Part shown: piece after piece, positions 42,465 to 50,189 of the stretch
How positions within the stretch are numbered: the first letter of the stretch is position 1
How the letters are laid out: every line of letters begins with the position of its first letter
Assembly: GCA_002499905.1 (NCBI GenBank)
Contig: DANP01000028.1
Location: 58,565 to 122,564 of the forward strand
DNA: 64,000 bases
Direction: 5' to 3'
Source: Methanolinea sp. UBA277
GTDB lineage: Archaea > Halobacteriota > Methanomicrobia > Methanomicrobiales > Methanospirillaceae
Made by a program: the position numbers and the translations under genes
Notes under the pieces: generated by a model
Told to the model about the DNA's origin: nothing
The model's input: only the letters and a program-made list of their open reading frames with translations
Database searches by the model: none

Positions 42465-43300
42465 CAGATGACCTCCCGTGTTGCCCTCCTGGCCGCCCAG
42501 CACTGGACATTCACAGCAACCGGCAGCGAGGCAGTGTGGCAGGACGCCGTCTTTACTTTGACCGCGAGGGCGGTGGTCTTTCCGCCGAGCCCCATCGGAC
42601 CGATCCCGAGGGCATTTACCGCATCACAAAGTTCCTGTTCAAACGGGGCCATGGTATCGATCGGTTCAAGGAGAGCCTCCTTTGCCAGGGCAGCCACTCC
42701 ATCGAAGGTTCCCCCGATGCCGACCCCCAGCACGACAGGAGGGCAGGGCCTGCCACCTGCAATCAGCATGGTCTCTGCAACGAAGCGGGGAATCCGGTCC
42801 TGTTCCGTGGGAAGGAACATGGCCAGCCGCGACATGTTCTCTGCCCCTGCTCCTTTGGGCAGAACGGTGACCTCCATGCGCTTACCAGGGCGGATGTGGA
42901 CAGCCGGCATGCCCGGGCCGGTATTGTCGCCGGAATTAACCCGTTCCAGCGGGAGGACTGCATTGGGCCGGAGCGGGATCTCCCGTGTCGCCTTCCTGAC
43001 TCCCTCAGCGACGGCCTCCAGGAGGTCGGTGGTGACCGGGACAGCGGGGGGGATGGTCAGGTACACCACAGGGACACCGGTGTCCTGGCAGATCGGTACG
43101 CCCAGACGTCCCGCGAGGGCGATGTTCTCGAGGATATGCCCGAGCTCCTTACGTGCGATGTCACCGGTTTCGTTCCTGGCCGCTTCACGGATCGCAGCCA
43201 CGACATCAGGCGGAAGCCGGATCTCTGCGTCCCGGATCGCACTGCATGTCGCATCGGACACCGCCACAAAAAATTCCTTTCCGGCCGGGGGAAGCATCAT
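42461..43300 (-). CDS. fumA: Class I fumarate hydratase alpha subunit
   Basis: This 279-aa subunit holds the oxygen-sensitive [4Fe-4S] cluster. It has PICQDTGVPVVYLTIP, NTGPGMPAVHI, LPKGAGAENMSRLAMF, and VLGVGIGGTFDG. The frame is open to 43465, but I start at ATG 43300 since ATAATTATAG at 43322-43331 lies 26 bases upstream and homologues begin near here. First gene of the operon fumAB-korDABC-sucCD. Confidence 0.94.
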   Translation of the reverse strand: MMLPPAGKEFFVAVSDATCSAIRDAEIRLPPDVVAAIREAARNETGDIARKELGHILENIALAGRLGVPICQDTGVPVVYLTIPPAVPVTTDLLEAVAEGVRKATREIPLRPNAVLPLERVNSGDNTGPGMPAVHIRPGKRMEVTVLPKGAGAENMSRLAMFLPTEQDRIPRFVAETMLIAGGRPCPPVVLGVGIGGTFDGVAALAKEALLEPIDTMAPFEQELCDAVNALGIGPMGLGGKTTALAVKVKTASCHTASLPVAVNVQCWAARRATREVIW

Positions 43301-43321
43301 AAGGAGTGAGGAAATGAACTC

Positions 43322-43331
43322 TATAATTATT
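43322..43331 (-). promoter_or_regulatory. TATA box of the fum-kor-suc operon
   Basis: ATAATTATAG on the minus strand, centred 26 bases before the fumA ATG at 43300. This is the distance expected for a leaderless transcript. Confidence 0.55.
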
Positions 43332-43353
43332 TCCATCCGGGGGTGTCCGAAGG

Positions 43354-43360
43354 AAAAAAA
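43354..43360 (-). terminator. T-run after rpl10e
   Basis: Seven Ts on the minus strand, about 17 bases after the rpl10e stop and before the fumA promoter. They likely separate the two transcripts. Confidence 0.45.
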
Positions 43361-43376
43361 GAGAGAAAGGAAAAGT

Positions 43377-43919
43377 TCAGTTCGATGCGGGTTCGATCGC
43401 GGGAGCATTGGCCACTGCCTTCTCCACGATGGTGATATAGGAAGAGGAGGGGAGTTTGTGACCACCGGACTTCATAGCAATCTTTGCCTTATCCACGTAC
43501 TGGGGGGTGGTATAGGTGGTGAAGATGATCTGGTCACCCTCGACCCGTGCAGCTGTCCCGACAGCCTTCCCGAAGGCAAGCCGCATTCCCTCGGAAACCC
43601 GGTCGGCGCCTGCACCGGTTGCCTGCTTGTTCTCCCGCAGGACGTGGTGGGGGAAGACGCGGAGCTTCAGGTGGAAGTTCATCCGGCCGATCTCTTTCAG
43701 CAGTTTCCGGTTGATACTGATACGGGCGGCTTCAAGTGCCGTGTGCCGTATCTGGCAGGTCTCTTCAACAATCAGGTTCACCTCGACAGGAAATTCCTGC
43801 GAGAGGTTCCCCATATCGAACTGGACGATCTTGCTCCCGGGGATACCGCCCATATATTCCCGTCTTGTATAGGCCCGCTTTGAAACATTCCTATACATTT
43901 TGCCTGGTTTTCGTACCAT
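43377..43919 (-). CDS. rpl10e: Ribosomal protein L10e (uL16)
   Basis: This 180-aa large-subunit protein near the peptidyl transferase centre opens MVRKPGKMYRNVSKRAYTRREY and has IPGSKIVQFDMGN, LRVFPHHVLRENKQATGAGADRVSEGMRLAFGK. Length fits archaeal L10e. It is unrelated in role to the L10/P0 stalk protein at 24813. A T-run ends its message before the fum operon. Confidence 0.97.
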   Translation of the reverse strand: MVRKPGKMYRNVSKRAYTRREYMGGIPGSKIVQFDMGNLSQEFPVEVNLIVEETCQIRHTALEAARISINRKLLKEIGRMNFHLKLRVFPHHVLRENKQATGAGADRVSEGMRLAFGKAVGTAARVEGDQIIFTTYTTPQYVDKAKIAMKSGGHKLPSSSYITIVEKAVANAPAIEPASN

Positions 43920-44027
43920 AATACCTCACTCTTGAAACCGGACCCGGTACCAGACCATGAAGAATTCACAGAGCATCGGGACAAGTAACGACTGCTTTTA
44001 TAAAATGGAGATGTTACCTATTAAATT

Positions 44028-44792
44028 TTATTGAAGGGAGCACTTCGGCTGAGCGATAAGATCGAGAACCTGCCGCCGAAGTTGTGCAAATTCGATGCTC
44101 GTCCGGTCACGGGGGCGGATGAGGTCAATGGGAATGACCTCGCAGATCCTGCCCGGGCGCGATGTAAGCACGACCAGCCGGTCGCCAAGGAATACAGCTT
44201 CATCGACACTGTGAGTAACGAATATAATCGTCTTTTTCGTTTTCTGCCATATCTCAAGCAACTCTTTCTGGAGAAGGTTCCGGGTCTGGGCGTCGAGCGC
44301 TCCGAATGGTTCATCCATCAGAAGTACCACCGGTTCAAGAGCCAGTGCCCGTGCTACTGCCACCCGCTGTTTCATGCCTCCGGAAAGCTCTGAGGGATAG
44401 CTCTGTGAAAACTGGGATAAACCGACAAGGTCGAGATACTGGTGTGCGATACGGTATCGCTCCTCCCGTCCGATTCCCTGCATTTCAAGCCCGAAAGCGA
44501 CATTATCGATCACGTTCCGCCATGGAAAGAGAGAATATTCCTGGAACACAATCCCGATCTTCGGGTTCGGCCCCTGGATCTGTTCTCCGTCAAGCATGAT
44601 CTCACCTGAAGTTGCCTGATCAAGACCCGCAATCATGCGGAGGAATGTCGTTTTTCCACATCCTGATGGCCCGAGTACGCAGATAAATTCTTTCTGACGG
44701 ATAGTGAGGTCAATTTTTTCTATCGCGGTCAGTAATTCACCGTCATCACGGACAAAGCTCCGGGTGAGGTTCCTGATGACAAGATCTCCCAT
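44028..44792 (-). CDS. NitT/TauT-type ABC transporter ATP-binding protein
   Basis: This 254-aa ATPase has Walker A GPSGCGKTT (about residues 41-49), Q-loop FQEYSLFPWRN, signature LSGGMKQRVAVARAL, Walker B VVLLMDEPFGALD and H-loop VTHSVDEA. These match the SsuB/TauB/NrtD group for sulfonate, nitrate or related anions. The start is ATG 44792, just after the permease stop and behind GAGGTG. Final gene of the three-gene importer operon. Confidence 0.94.
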   Translation of the reverse strand: MGDLVIRNLTRSFVRDDGELLTAIEKIDLTIRQKEFICVLGPSGCGKTTFLRMIAGLDQATSGEIMLDGEQIQGPNPKIGIVFQEYSLFPWRNVIDNVAFGLEMQGIGREERYRIAHQYLDLVGLSQFSQSYPSELSGGMKQRVAVARALALEPVVLLMDEPFGALDAQTRNLLQKELLEIWQKTKKTIIFVTHSVDEAVFLGDRLVVLTSRPGRICEVIPIDLIRPRDRTSIEFAQLRRQVLDLIAQPKCSLQ

Positions 44793-44793
44793 A

Positions 44794-45579
44794 TCACGCC
44801 ACCTCGCCACTCCGCCACTTCAGGAAATGGCGGTCGATATAGTACCGGAAAAGCCAGTCAAAGAAAAGCCCGATCATTCCGAGCAGGAGCATATAGACAA
44901 CAACACTATCCATCTGGTGCAGGTTATAGAAAAACCAGAGCTTCTGGCCAAGTCCGAACTTGGAGACTCCGAACAATTCTGCAGCAACCAGGCACATCCA
45001 CCCGACACCGGAAGCAATCCGTATCCCGGCAGCAATCTGGGGAAGCGCAGAGGGAAAGGCAATATACCGGATGAGTGTCCCGTTTCTCGTGCAGCCCAGC
45101 ATCTTCCCGGCTTCGACAAAAATCCGGGGTATGCCCCGGAAACCGGAATACGTGTTTATCAGTATCGGGAAGACCGCACCGATGAATATAACGAAACCTG
45201 CCGATGCATTGGTTAATCCGAACCAGACAATTGCAAAAGGAATCCAGGCAAGCGGGGGTATCGGGCGGATGATTTCGATGACAGGATCCAGAAAGGCATC
45301 CACCCCCCGGAACCAGCCCATGGCTATCCCTATGGGGATACCGATGAGGAGTGCTGAACCAAGGCCGATGCCAAAGTGAAGGAGACTCACCCCGATATCC
45401 CTCAGGAGCGTACCACCCCTGACCAGGGTAAGGAATGCGGTTACGACATCAACAGGGGAAGGAAGGATAAATGTATTTCTTACAACCAGCGATGCAATTG
45501 CCTGCCAGAAGAGCAGGGCGAGAAGAATGGCGAGAACACCAAGCCATTTATCAGAAATCTTCCTTCCACCCAGCTTCAA
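44794..45579 (-). CDS. NitT/TauT-type ABC transporter permease
   Basis: This 261-aa permease with about six TM segments has LSLLHFGIGLGSALLIGIPIGIAMG and the EAA-type loop RNGTLIRYIAFPSALPQIAAGIRIASGVGWMCLVAAE that contacts the ATPase, as in SsuC/TauC. It is followed after one base by the ATPase gene. It is separated from the binding-protein gene by 137 bases with a T-run. Confidence 0.93.
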   Translation of the reverse strand: MKLGGRKISDKWLGVLAILLALLFWQAIASLVVRNTFILPSPVDVVTAFLTLVRGGTLLRDIGVSLLHFGIGLGSALLIGIPIGIAMGWFRGVDAFLDPVIEIIRPIPPLAWIPFAIVWFGLTNASAGFVIFIGAVFPILINTYSGFRGIPRIFVEAGKMLGCTRNGTLIRYIAFPSALPQIAAGIRIASGVGWMCLVAAELFGVSKFGLGQKLWFFYNLHQMDSVVVYMLLLGMIGLFFDWLFRYYIDRHFLKWRSGEVA

Positions 45580-45689
45580 AGAAATACAGCCTCGGAGCGC
45601 CCGTTGCTGGGAATATCATTCTTTCGGATGTCCATAAAATCTAACCAGCACGTCATTCATCAATCCTCATCACTATTTGTGCAGACGGT

Positions 45690-45698
45690 AAAAAAAAA
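45690..45698 (-). terminator. Terminator-like T-run between binding protein and permease genes
   Basis: On the minus strand nine Ts follow 18 bases after the binding-protein stop and are flanked by ACGGT and ACCGT, which can pair. It could stop part of the transcripts, so that more binding protein than permease is made. Confidence 0.45.
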
Positions 45699-45716
45699 GA
45701 ACCGTAATGAAGGGAA

Positions 45717-46703
45717 TCAACTCGTCGCCTTCTGATACAGCGTCAGGTCAAAGAGTACATCCTGTGTCAGGGGTTTTTTGATATACCCCAATTCATACTG
45801 GATTTGTGCATAATCCATGACCGAATCGACGATAGCTGCCGGGTCGGTAACAAACGAGCCATCCCAGGTCCTGAATGATTCCCTGACAACTTCCACATCG
45901 GCACCGGTTTTTGCCGCGTATATCGCTGCCGCCTCATCAGGGTTCTGGACTGCGAATTCTGTTGCCTTGAGATGTGTCCTGATAATCTGCTCGACAATCT
46001 CGGGGTGCTCCCGGATCAGCGTGCCACTTGCCACAAGGACGCAACAGGTATGACCGGGATACATCTCTCCTGATTTGACCACGGTCCTCCCGCTTCCGCT
46101 TGCTTCGATCACCGCGGGGGAGGGATGCGGCAGGAACACAGCGTCCACTTTCCCGGCAGTAATTGCCGTTACCGCATCTCCTGGTCCCATTCCGAGAATA
46201 TCAACATCCTTGTCCGGATCAACATTATTGGCTTTTAACCAGTCACGCAGAACGGTGTCCTGGATGGTTCCTGCCTGGAACGTGGCGATTTTTAGCCCCT
46301 TTAATGATTCCGGTCCGGTATATGCAAGTCCTTTCCGGAGAACCAGATCCGATCCCTGTGTATTGACACCAGCAATGATTTTGGCATCGAGACCAGTGCT
46401 CACTGCAGAAAGAACGGGGGCTGCACCAACATAGGCGACATCGAGTTCTCCCGCAAGCATGGCCTGCATCTCAGGAGCTCCTGTGGGGAACACGTAATCT
46501 GTTACGTTTTTAACTCCATATGGCGCCAAATCCTGCTGCCACCATCCCTTTTCCATGGCAATCATATGCGCTACCTGATGGGTGCTCGGCTGGTAACCAA
46601 TCCGGATTTCGGTCGGTTCCCCTGCCGGCTGATTGATGCAGCCAGCCATGATGAGAGCGATGGCCACGGTTGTGGCAAGCACAACCCATAGAGGAATTTT
46701 CAT
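45717..46703 (-). CDS. NitT/TauT-type ABC transporter substrate-binding lipoprotein
   Basis: This 328-aa protein has a signal peptide and lipobox LIMAGC (Cys about 22) for membrane anchoring. A SsuA/NrtA/TauA-like binding domain follows: EIRIGYQPSTHQVAHMIAMEKGWW, APEMQAMLAGELDVAYVGAAPVLSA, and GTIQDTVLRDWLKANNVDPD. The ligand is not clear; sulfonates, taurine, nitrate, bicarbonate or thiamine precursors are known in the family. ATG 46703 is chosen since a lipoprotein signal starts there and AATTTATAGG lies 27 bases upstream; the frame is open to 46793 without a signal. Confidence 0.93.
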   Translation of the reverse strand: MKIPLWVVLATTVAIALIMAGCINQPAGEPTEIRIGYQPSTHQVAHMIAMEKGWWQQDLAPYGVKNVTDYVFPTGAPEMQAMLAGELDVAYVGAAPVLSAVSTGLDAKIIAGVNTQGSDLVLRKGLAYTGPESLKGLKIATFQAGTIQDTVLRDWLKANNVDPDKDVDILGMGPGDAVTAITAGKVDAVFLPHPSPAVIEASGSGRTVVKSGEMYPGHTCCVLVASGTLIREHPEIVEQIIRTHLKATEFAVQNPDEAAAIYAAKTGADVEVVRESFRTWDGSFVTDPAAIVDSVMDYAQIQYELGYIKKPLTQDVLFDLTLYQKATS

Positions 46704-46723
46704 ATGTAGTAGGTTTTGTTCAT

Positions 46724-46738
46724 AGCCTATAAATTCTA
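46724..46738 (-). promoter_or_regulatory. TATA box of the ABC importer operon
   Basis: TAGAATTTATAGGCT on the minus strand holds TTTATA about 26 bases before ATG 46703, which fits a leaderless message. Confidence 0.5.
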
Positions 46739-46754
46739 TTATTGAGTCAAATAA

Positions 46755-46795
46755 ATTATACAATTGTAACAATAATTTCTTATTATTATACAATT
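46755..46795. promoter_or_regulatory. Operator-like repeats in an AT-rich divergent gap
   Basis: ATTATACAATT occurs at 46755-46765 and again at 46785-46795, exactly 30 bases (about three helical turns) apart. The first copy contains the perfect palindrome TACAATTGTA (46759-46768). The sites lie just upstream of the importer TATA box, in a gap shared with the divergent HTH regulator. They are good candidates for a regulator's binding sites; which protein binds is unknown. Confidence 0.5.
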
Positions 46796-46898
46796 AAGAT
46801 AAGTTTTATAGTATTAAGTCCATTTTCTCGATTTCTGGAATATATTTGTGGACAATAGTATTATATAGCGTTAATAATTATCCTTTCTGTATATCTCT

Positions 46899-47432
46899 AT
46901 GGTACTCAGTGACCCTATCGACCGGCTGATGCGCGCAGCCCTCGCATCGGACCAGGAGTTCATCCGGGCACTCCACCAGATCATGAAGACCGATCTCAGG
47001 ATCAGCGTCCGTGAACTTTCCGAGAAAAGCGGGATTGCCCAGAGTTCACTCTACAAGATCCTCCACGGACAGCGGTCGCCAAACCTCTCGACGCTCCGGG
47101 CGGTAGTCCATGCCCTCCGTCTCTTTGAAGGATCCGGGGAGGGGGAGTTCATCGGTCTCATCGCCGCCCGGCCGGTGCTCGATACCGTGCAGGAGCGGAA
47201 TGCAGAGGTTGACGGGCGGCGGATACGGGTCCGGGAATACCCGGTGCATAATATGGAGGATGCCATCGTCGCCGCAGTCCGCGCCGAACGGGAGGGTGCA
47301 ACCGCGATCGTCTGTGCACCCATCGTTTCGAGCATCATCGAACAGCTGGTCCATATCCCGGTGGCCACCATCGTCCCCCGCGACTCGGTGCAGCGGGCCA
47401 TCGAGCTTGCCGCACGGAAGGCGTGGCTTTAA
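46899..47432 (+). CDS. HTH (XRE-type) transcriptional regulator with PrpR-like sensor part
   Basis: This 177-aa protein has an XRE-type helix-turn-helix at residues about 22-70 (ISVRELSEKSGIAQSSLYKILHGQRSPNLSTLRAVVHAL). A C-terminal Rossmann-like part of 90 residues follows (VREYPVHNMEDAIVAAVRAEREGATAIVCAPIVSSIIEQL, IPVATIVPRDSVQRAIELA) that recalls the PrpR N-terminal ligand domain. It is divergent from the ABC importer across an AT-rich, repeat-bearing gap and lies just upstream of argH, so either could be a target. The effector is unknown. Confidence 0.8.
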   Translation: MVLSDPIDRLMRAALASDQEFIRALHQIMKTDLRISVRELSEKSGIAQSSLYKILHGQRSPNLSTLRAVVHALRLFEGSGEGEFIGLIAARPVLDTVQERNAEVDGRRIRVREYPVHNMEDAIVAAVRAEREGATAIVCAPIVSSIIEQLVHIPVATIVPRDSVQRAIELAARKAWL

Positions 47433-47475
47433 TCATTTTTCCCGACCTTCAATAAGATTAGAGGTTGTTATACCG

Positions 47476-48954
47476 ATGCGCAATGATGTGGTGCGGCGGG
47501 GCCGTCTCGCCGGCGAACGATCCGGCGAGATGATGCACTTTCTCTCCTCCATGGGAGCTGACCGGCACCTGGCCGATGCGGACGTTCTTGTCGATATTGC
47601 ACATGTCATGATGCTGAACAAACAGCGGATCGTCGAACCGGAGAGTGCGAAGTCGCTGCTCTCTGCACTTCTCCAGCTCTATGATGACGGTATCCCCGAC
47701 TCGGTGTTCAGTGATCAGTTCGAGGACATCCATGCCGGGATCGAATCGTACCTCATCGAAAACGCCGGAGAAGAAGTCGGCGGAAGGCTGCATTCCGGCC
47801 GATCGCGGAACGATGAGGTTGCCGCGTGCCTGCGGATGCGCATCCGGGAAGATATACTCCGGCAGCTCGCCATCCTCTGCAAACTGCGTGAGGTTCTCCT
47901 CTCCCTTGCCGGGGATCACCAGGATGCAGTCATGCCCGGCTTCACCCACCTCCAGCATGCCCAGCCCACGACCCTCGCCCACTACTTCCTCTCCTACGAA
48001 CAGGCCTTCTCCCGTGATTTTGAACGCCTGATGGAAACATTCCCGCGGGTGAACCGGTCCCCGCTCGGTGCTGCGGCCTTTGCATCGACCGGTTTTCCCG
48101 TCAACAGGGAGTACACCGCAGACCTGCTCGGGTTTGACGGGGTCATCGGAAACACCATGGATGCCGTTGCCTCCCGCGACTTTGCCCTGGAGGTTCTGGC
48201 AGATCTCAGCCTCCTCATGGTTACAGTGAGCCGGCTCTGTGAGGATCTTATCCTCTGGAGCTCGGCCTTTGTCCGGTTCGTCAGTCTCGACGATGCGTTC
48301 TGCTCCACGAGTTCCATCATGCCCCAGAAAAAGAACCCCGACAGCGCCGAGATCATGCGGGCCAAAACCGGATCGGTCCTTGGGGCATTCATAGCGTCGG
48401 CAACCATCGTCAAGGCGCTCCCGATGAGCTACAACCGGGACCTGCAGGAGCTGACACCGGGCCTCATCCGTGGCGTGCAAGACACCAAGCATACGACCGG
48501 TCTCCTGGCCGAGATGCTCGCATCCGCGACCTTCAATACCGGGAGAATGCGGGAGGAGGCAGGTCGCGGCAATGCCACGGCCACTGACCTGGCCGATATG
48601 CTGGTGCGGCGATTTGATCTCCCGTTCCGGACCGCACACAGCATCGTGGGGCGGGCGGTCCAGAAAGGGACGATCGACCTCCCGCACCTCGACGCGGCGG
48701 CGGTAGAGATCACCGGCTCTCCGCTCTCCGCACGGGGTCTATCAGCTCCTGATATCGCGGCTGCCCTCGATGTTGACAAGAGCCTCCAGGAAAAACGGGC
48801 GACAGGCAGCCCTGCAAAGATCACGGTCGCCGCCGCCCTGGATGACCGGAGGAGGCAGCTGGCGGGGGACCGCGAACTGCTGGAGAAGAGGAAAGAGCAG
48901 ATTTCCGCGTCAATCCAGTCACTCATCCGCGAAGCACGGAGGATTACATCGTGA
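47476..48954 (+). CDS. argH: Argininosuccinate lyase
   Basis: This 492-aa enzyme splits argininosuccinate into arginine and fumarate. Family motifs are DIHAGIESYLIENAGEEVGGRLHSGRSRNDEVAA, GFTHLQHAQPTTLAHY, SPLGAAAFASTGFPVNR, and the signature SSIMPQKKNPD. ATG 47476 is the start; the frame continues upstream inside the regulator gene without meaning. It overlaps gatD by four bases (GTGA). Confidence 0.96.
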   Translation: MRNDVVRRGRLAGERSGEMMHFLSSMGADRHLADADVLVDIAHVMMLNKQRIVEPESAKSLLSALLQLYDDGIPDSVFSDQFEDIHAGIESYLIENAGEEVGGRLHSGRSRNDEVAACLRMRIREDILRQLAILCKLREVLLSLAGDHQDAVMPGFTHLQHAQPTTLAHYFLSYEQAFSRDFERLMETFPRVNRSPLGAAAFASTGFPVNREYTADLLGFDGVIGNTMDAVASRDFALEVLADLSLLMVTVSRLCEDLILWSSAFVRFVSLDDAFCSTSSIMPQKKNPDSAEIMRAKTGSVLGAFIASATIVKALPMSYNRDLQELTPGLIRGVQDTKHTTGLLAEMLASATFNTGRMREEAGRGNATATDLADMLVRRFDLPFRTAHSIVGRAVQKGTIDLPHLDAAAVEITGSPLSARGLSAPDIAAALDVDKSLQEKRATGSPAKITVAAALDDRRRQLAGDRELLEKRKEQISASIQSLIREARRITS

Positions 48955-50189
48955 CGGGTGAATTTTCATCCGGGGATATCGTCACCTGCACGTATGGTCG
49001 GAACCCACGGAAGGGGACATATATCACGGGCAGGGATGGCCAGGCCGTGGTAAAACTGGAGAGCGGGTATAATATCGGGGTTCCGGTCTCCGGCCTCTCC
49101 CTGGTCTCCCGTCCGGAAATAATGCAGCCGCCGGAAATGACGATCTCCCAGGACGAATCCCTTCCCGCGCTTTCCATCGTATCAACAGGCGGGACGATCG
49201 CCAGCCGGATCGATTACCGCACCGGAGCAGTGACCAGCCAGTTTGACGCCGCCGATATCCTGCGGGCGATACCCCGACTCCAGACCGTCGGGCGGTACCG
49301 GGCACGGAAGCTTACAACCATACTCTCGGAGAATATGACTCCTGCCATCTGGCAGCAGCTGGCAGAGGCGGTATACGAGGAGATCCGGCGGGGAGCGGCC
49401 GGGGTTATCGTCACCCATGGCACCGACACCATGGCCTACAGTGCCGCTGCACTGAGCTTCATGCTTGACACACCGGTGCCGGTTATCTTTGTGGGGTCAC
49501 AGCGATCAGCAGATCGGCCGAGCAGCGACAATACCATGAATGCACTCTGCAGTGTCCGTGCTGCAACAAGCGACTTCGGGGAGGTGGCGGTGGTAATGCA
49601 TGCCACCACGAATGATGACGTCTGCGCCATCCACCGCGGCACCCGCGTCCGGAAGATGCATACCTCACGGCGGGACGCGTTCCGCAGCATCGGCACGCTC
49701 CCCCTCGGGAGCGTTTCGTACCCCTCCCTCTCCGTTCACCTCGAACCCTGTGCCGTGAGGCGGGGCTCATGCGAGCCCGCCCTGAGAAAGAACCTGGAGG
49801 AACGGTGTGCAATCCTGACGTTCTTCCCAGGGATGTCCCCGGCAACGGTCGAGGCGTTCTCCGGATATGCCGGACTGGTCCTCTCCGGAACCGGGCTTGG
49901 CCATGTGAGCACCGTGCTCATTCCGGCAATCCGGAAGTTGATGGAGGAAGGGACCATGGTGGTGATGACCTCCCAGTGCCTGCACGGGCGGGTCTGCGAT
50001 CGGGTGTATGATACCGGTCGCGACCTGCTCAAAGCAGGGGTCATTGAAGGTGAGGATATGCTTCCCGAGACGGCACTGGTGAAGATGATGTGGGCGCTCG
50101 GGAACGAGAAGGACCCCGATTGCGCGGAGTACCTGATGAGGTCAAACCTCAAAGGCGAGTATACCGGGAGGTCGACCAATGGACTATGA
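48951..50189 (+). CDS. gatD: Glutamyl-tRNA(Gln) amidotransferase subunit D
   Basis: This 412-aa subunit is the glutaminase of the archaeal GatDE complex that converts Glu-tRNA-Gln to Gln-tRNA-Gln. A small N-terminal beta domain (residues 1-60) precedes an L-asparaginase-like domain with IVSTGGTIASRIDY, VTHGTDTMAYSAAAL and GSQRSADRPSSDN, which contain the catalytic Thr, Thr-Asp and Lys/Asp motifs. The start is GTG 48951. The end overlaps gatE by 11 bases. Confidence 0.96.
   Translation: MTGEFSSGDIVTCTYGRNPRKGTYITGRDGQAVVKLESGYNIGVPVSGLSLVSRPEIMQPPEMTISQDESLPALSIVSTGGTIASRIDYRTGAVTSQFDAADILRAIPRLQTVGRYRARKLTTILSENMTPAIWQQLAEAVYEEIRRGAAGVIVTHGTDTMAYSAAALSFMLDTPVPVIFVGSQRSADRPSSDNTMNALCSVRAATSDFGEVAVVMHATTNDDVCAIHRGTRVRKMHTSRRDAFRSIGTLPLGSVSYPSLSVHLEPCAVRRGSCEPALRKNLEERCAILTFFPGMSPATVEAFSGYAGLVLSGTGLGHVSTVLIPAIRKLMEEGTMVVMTSQCLHGRVCDRVYDTGRDLLKAGVIEGEDMLPETALVKMMWALGNEKDPDCAEYLMRSNLKGEYTGRSTNGL

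Noticed and set aside
41985..43883. 632-codon open frame antisense to fumA, fumB and rpl10e
   Set aside because: It crosses three well-identified genes and their gaps and has no recognisable domain.
47110..47475. Upstream extension of the argH frame
   Set aside because: It covers the HTH regulator in another frame; ArgH homologues begin at the ATG at 47476.
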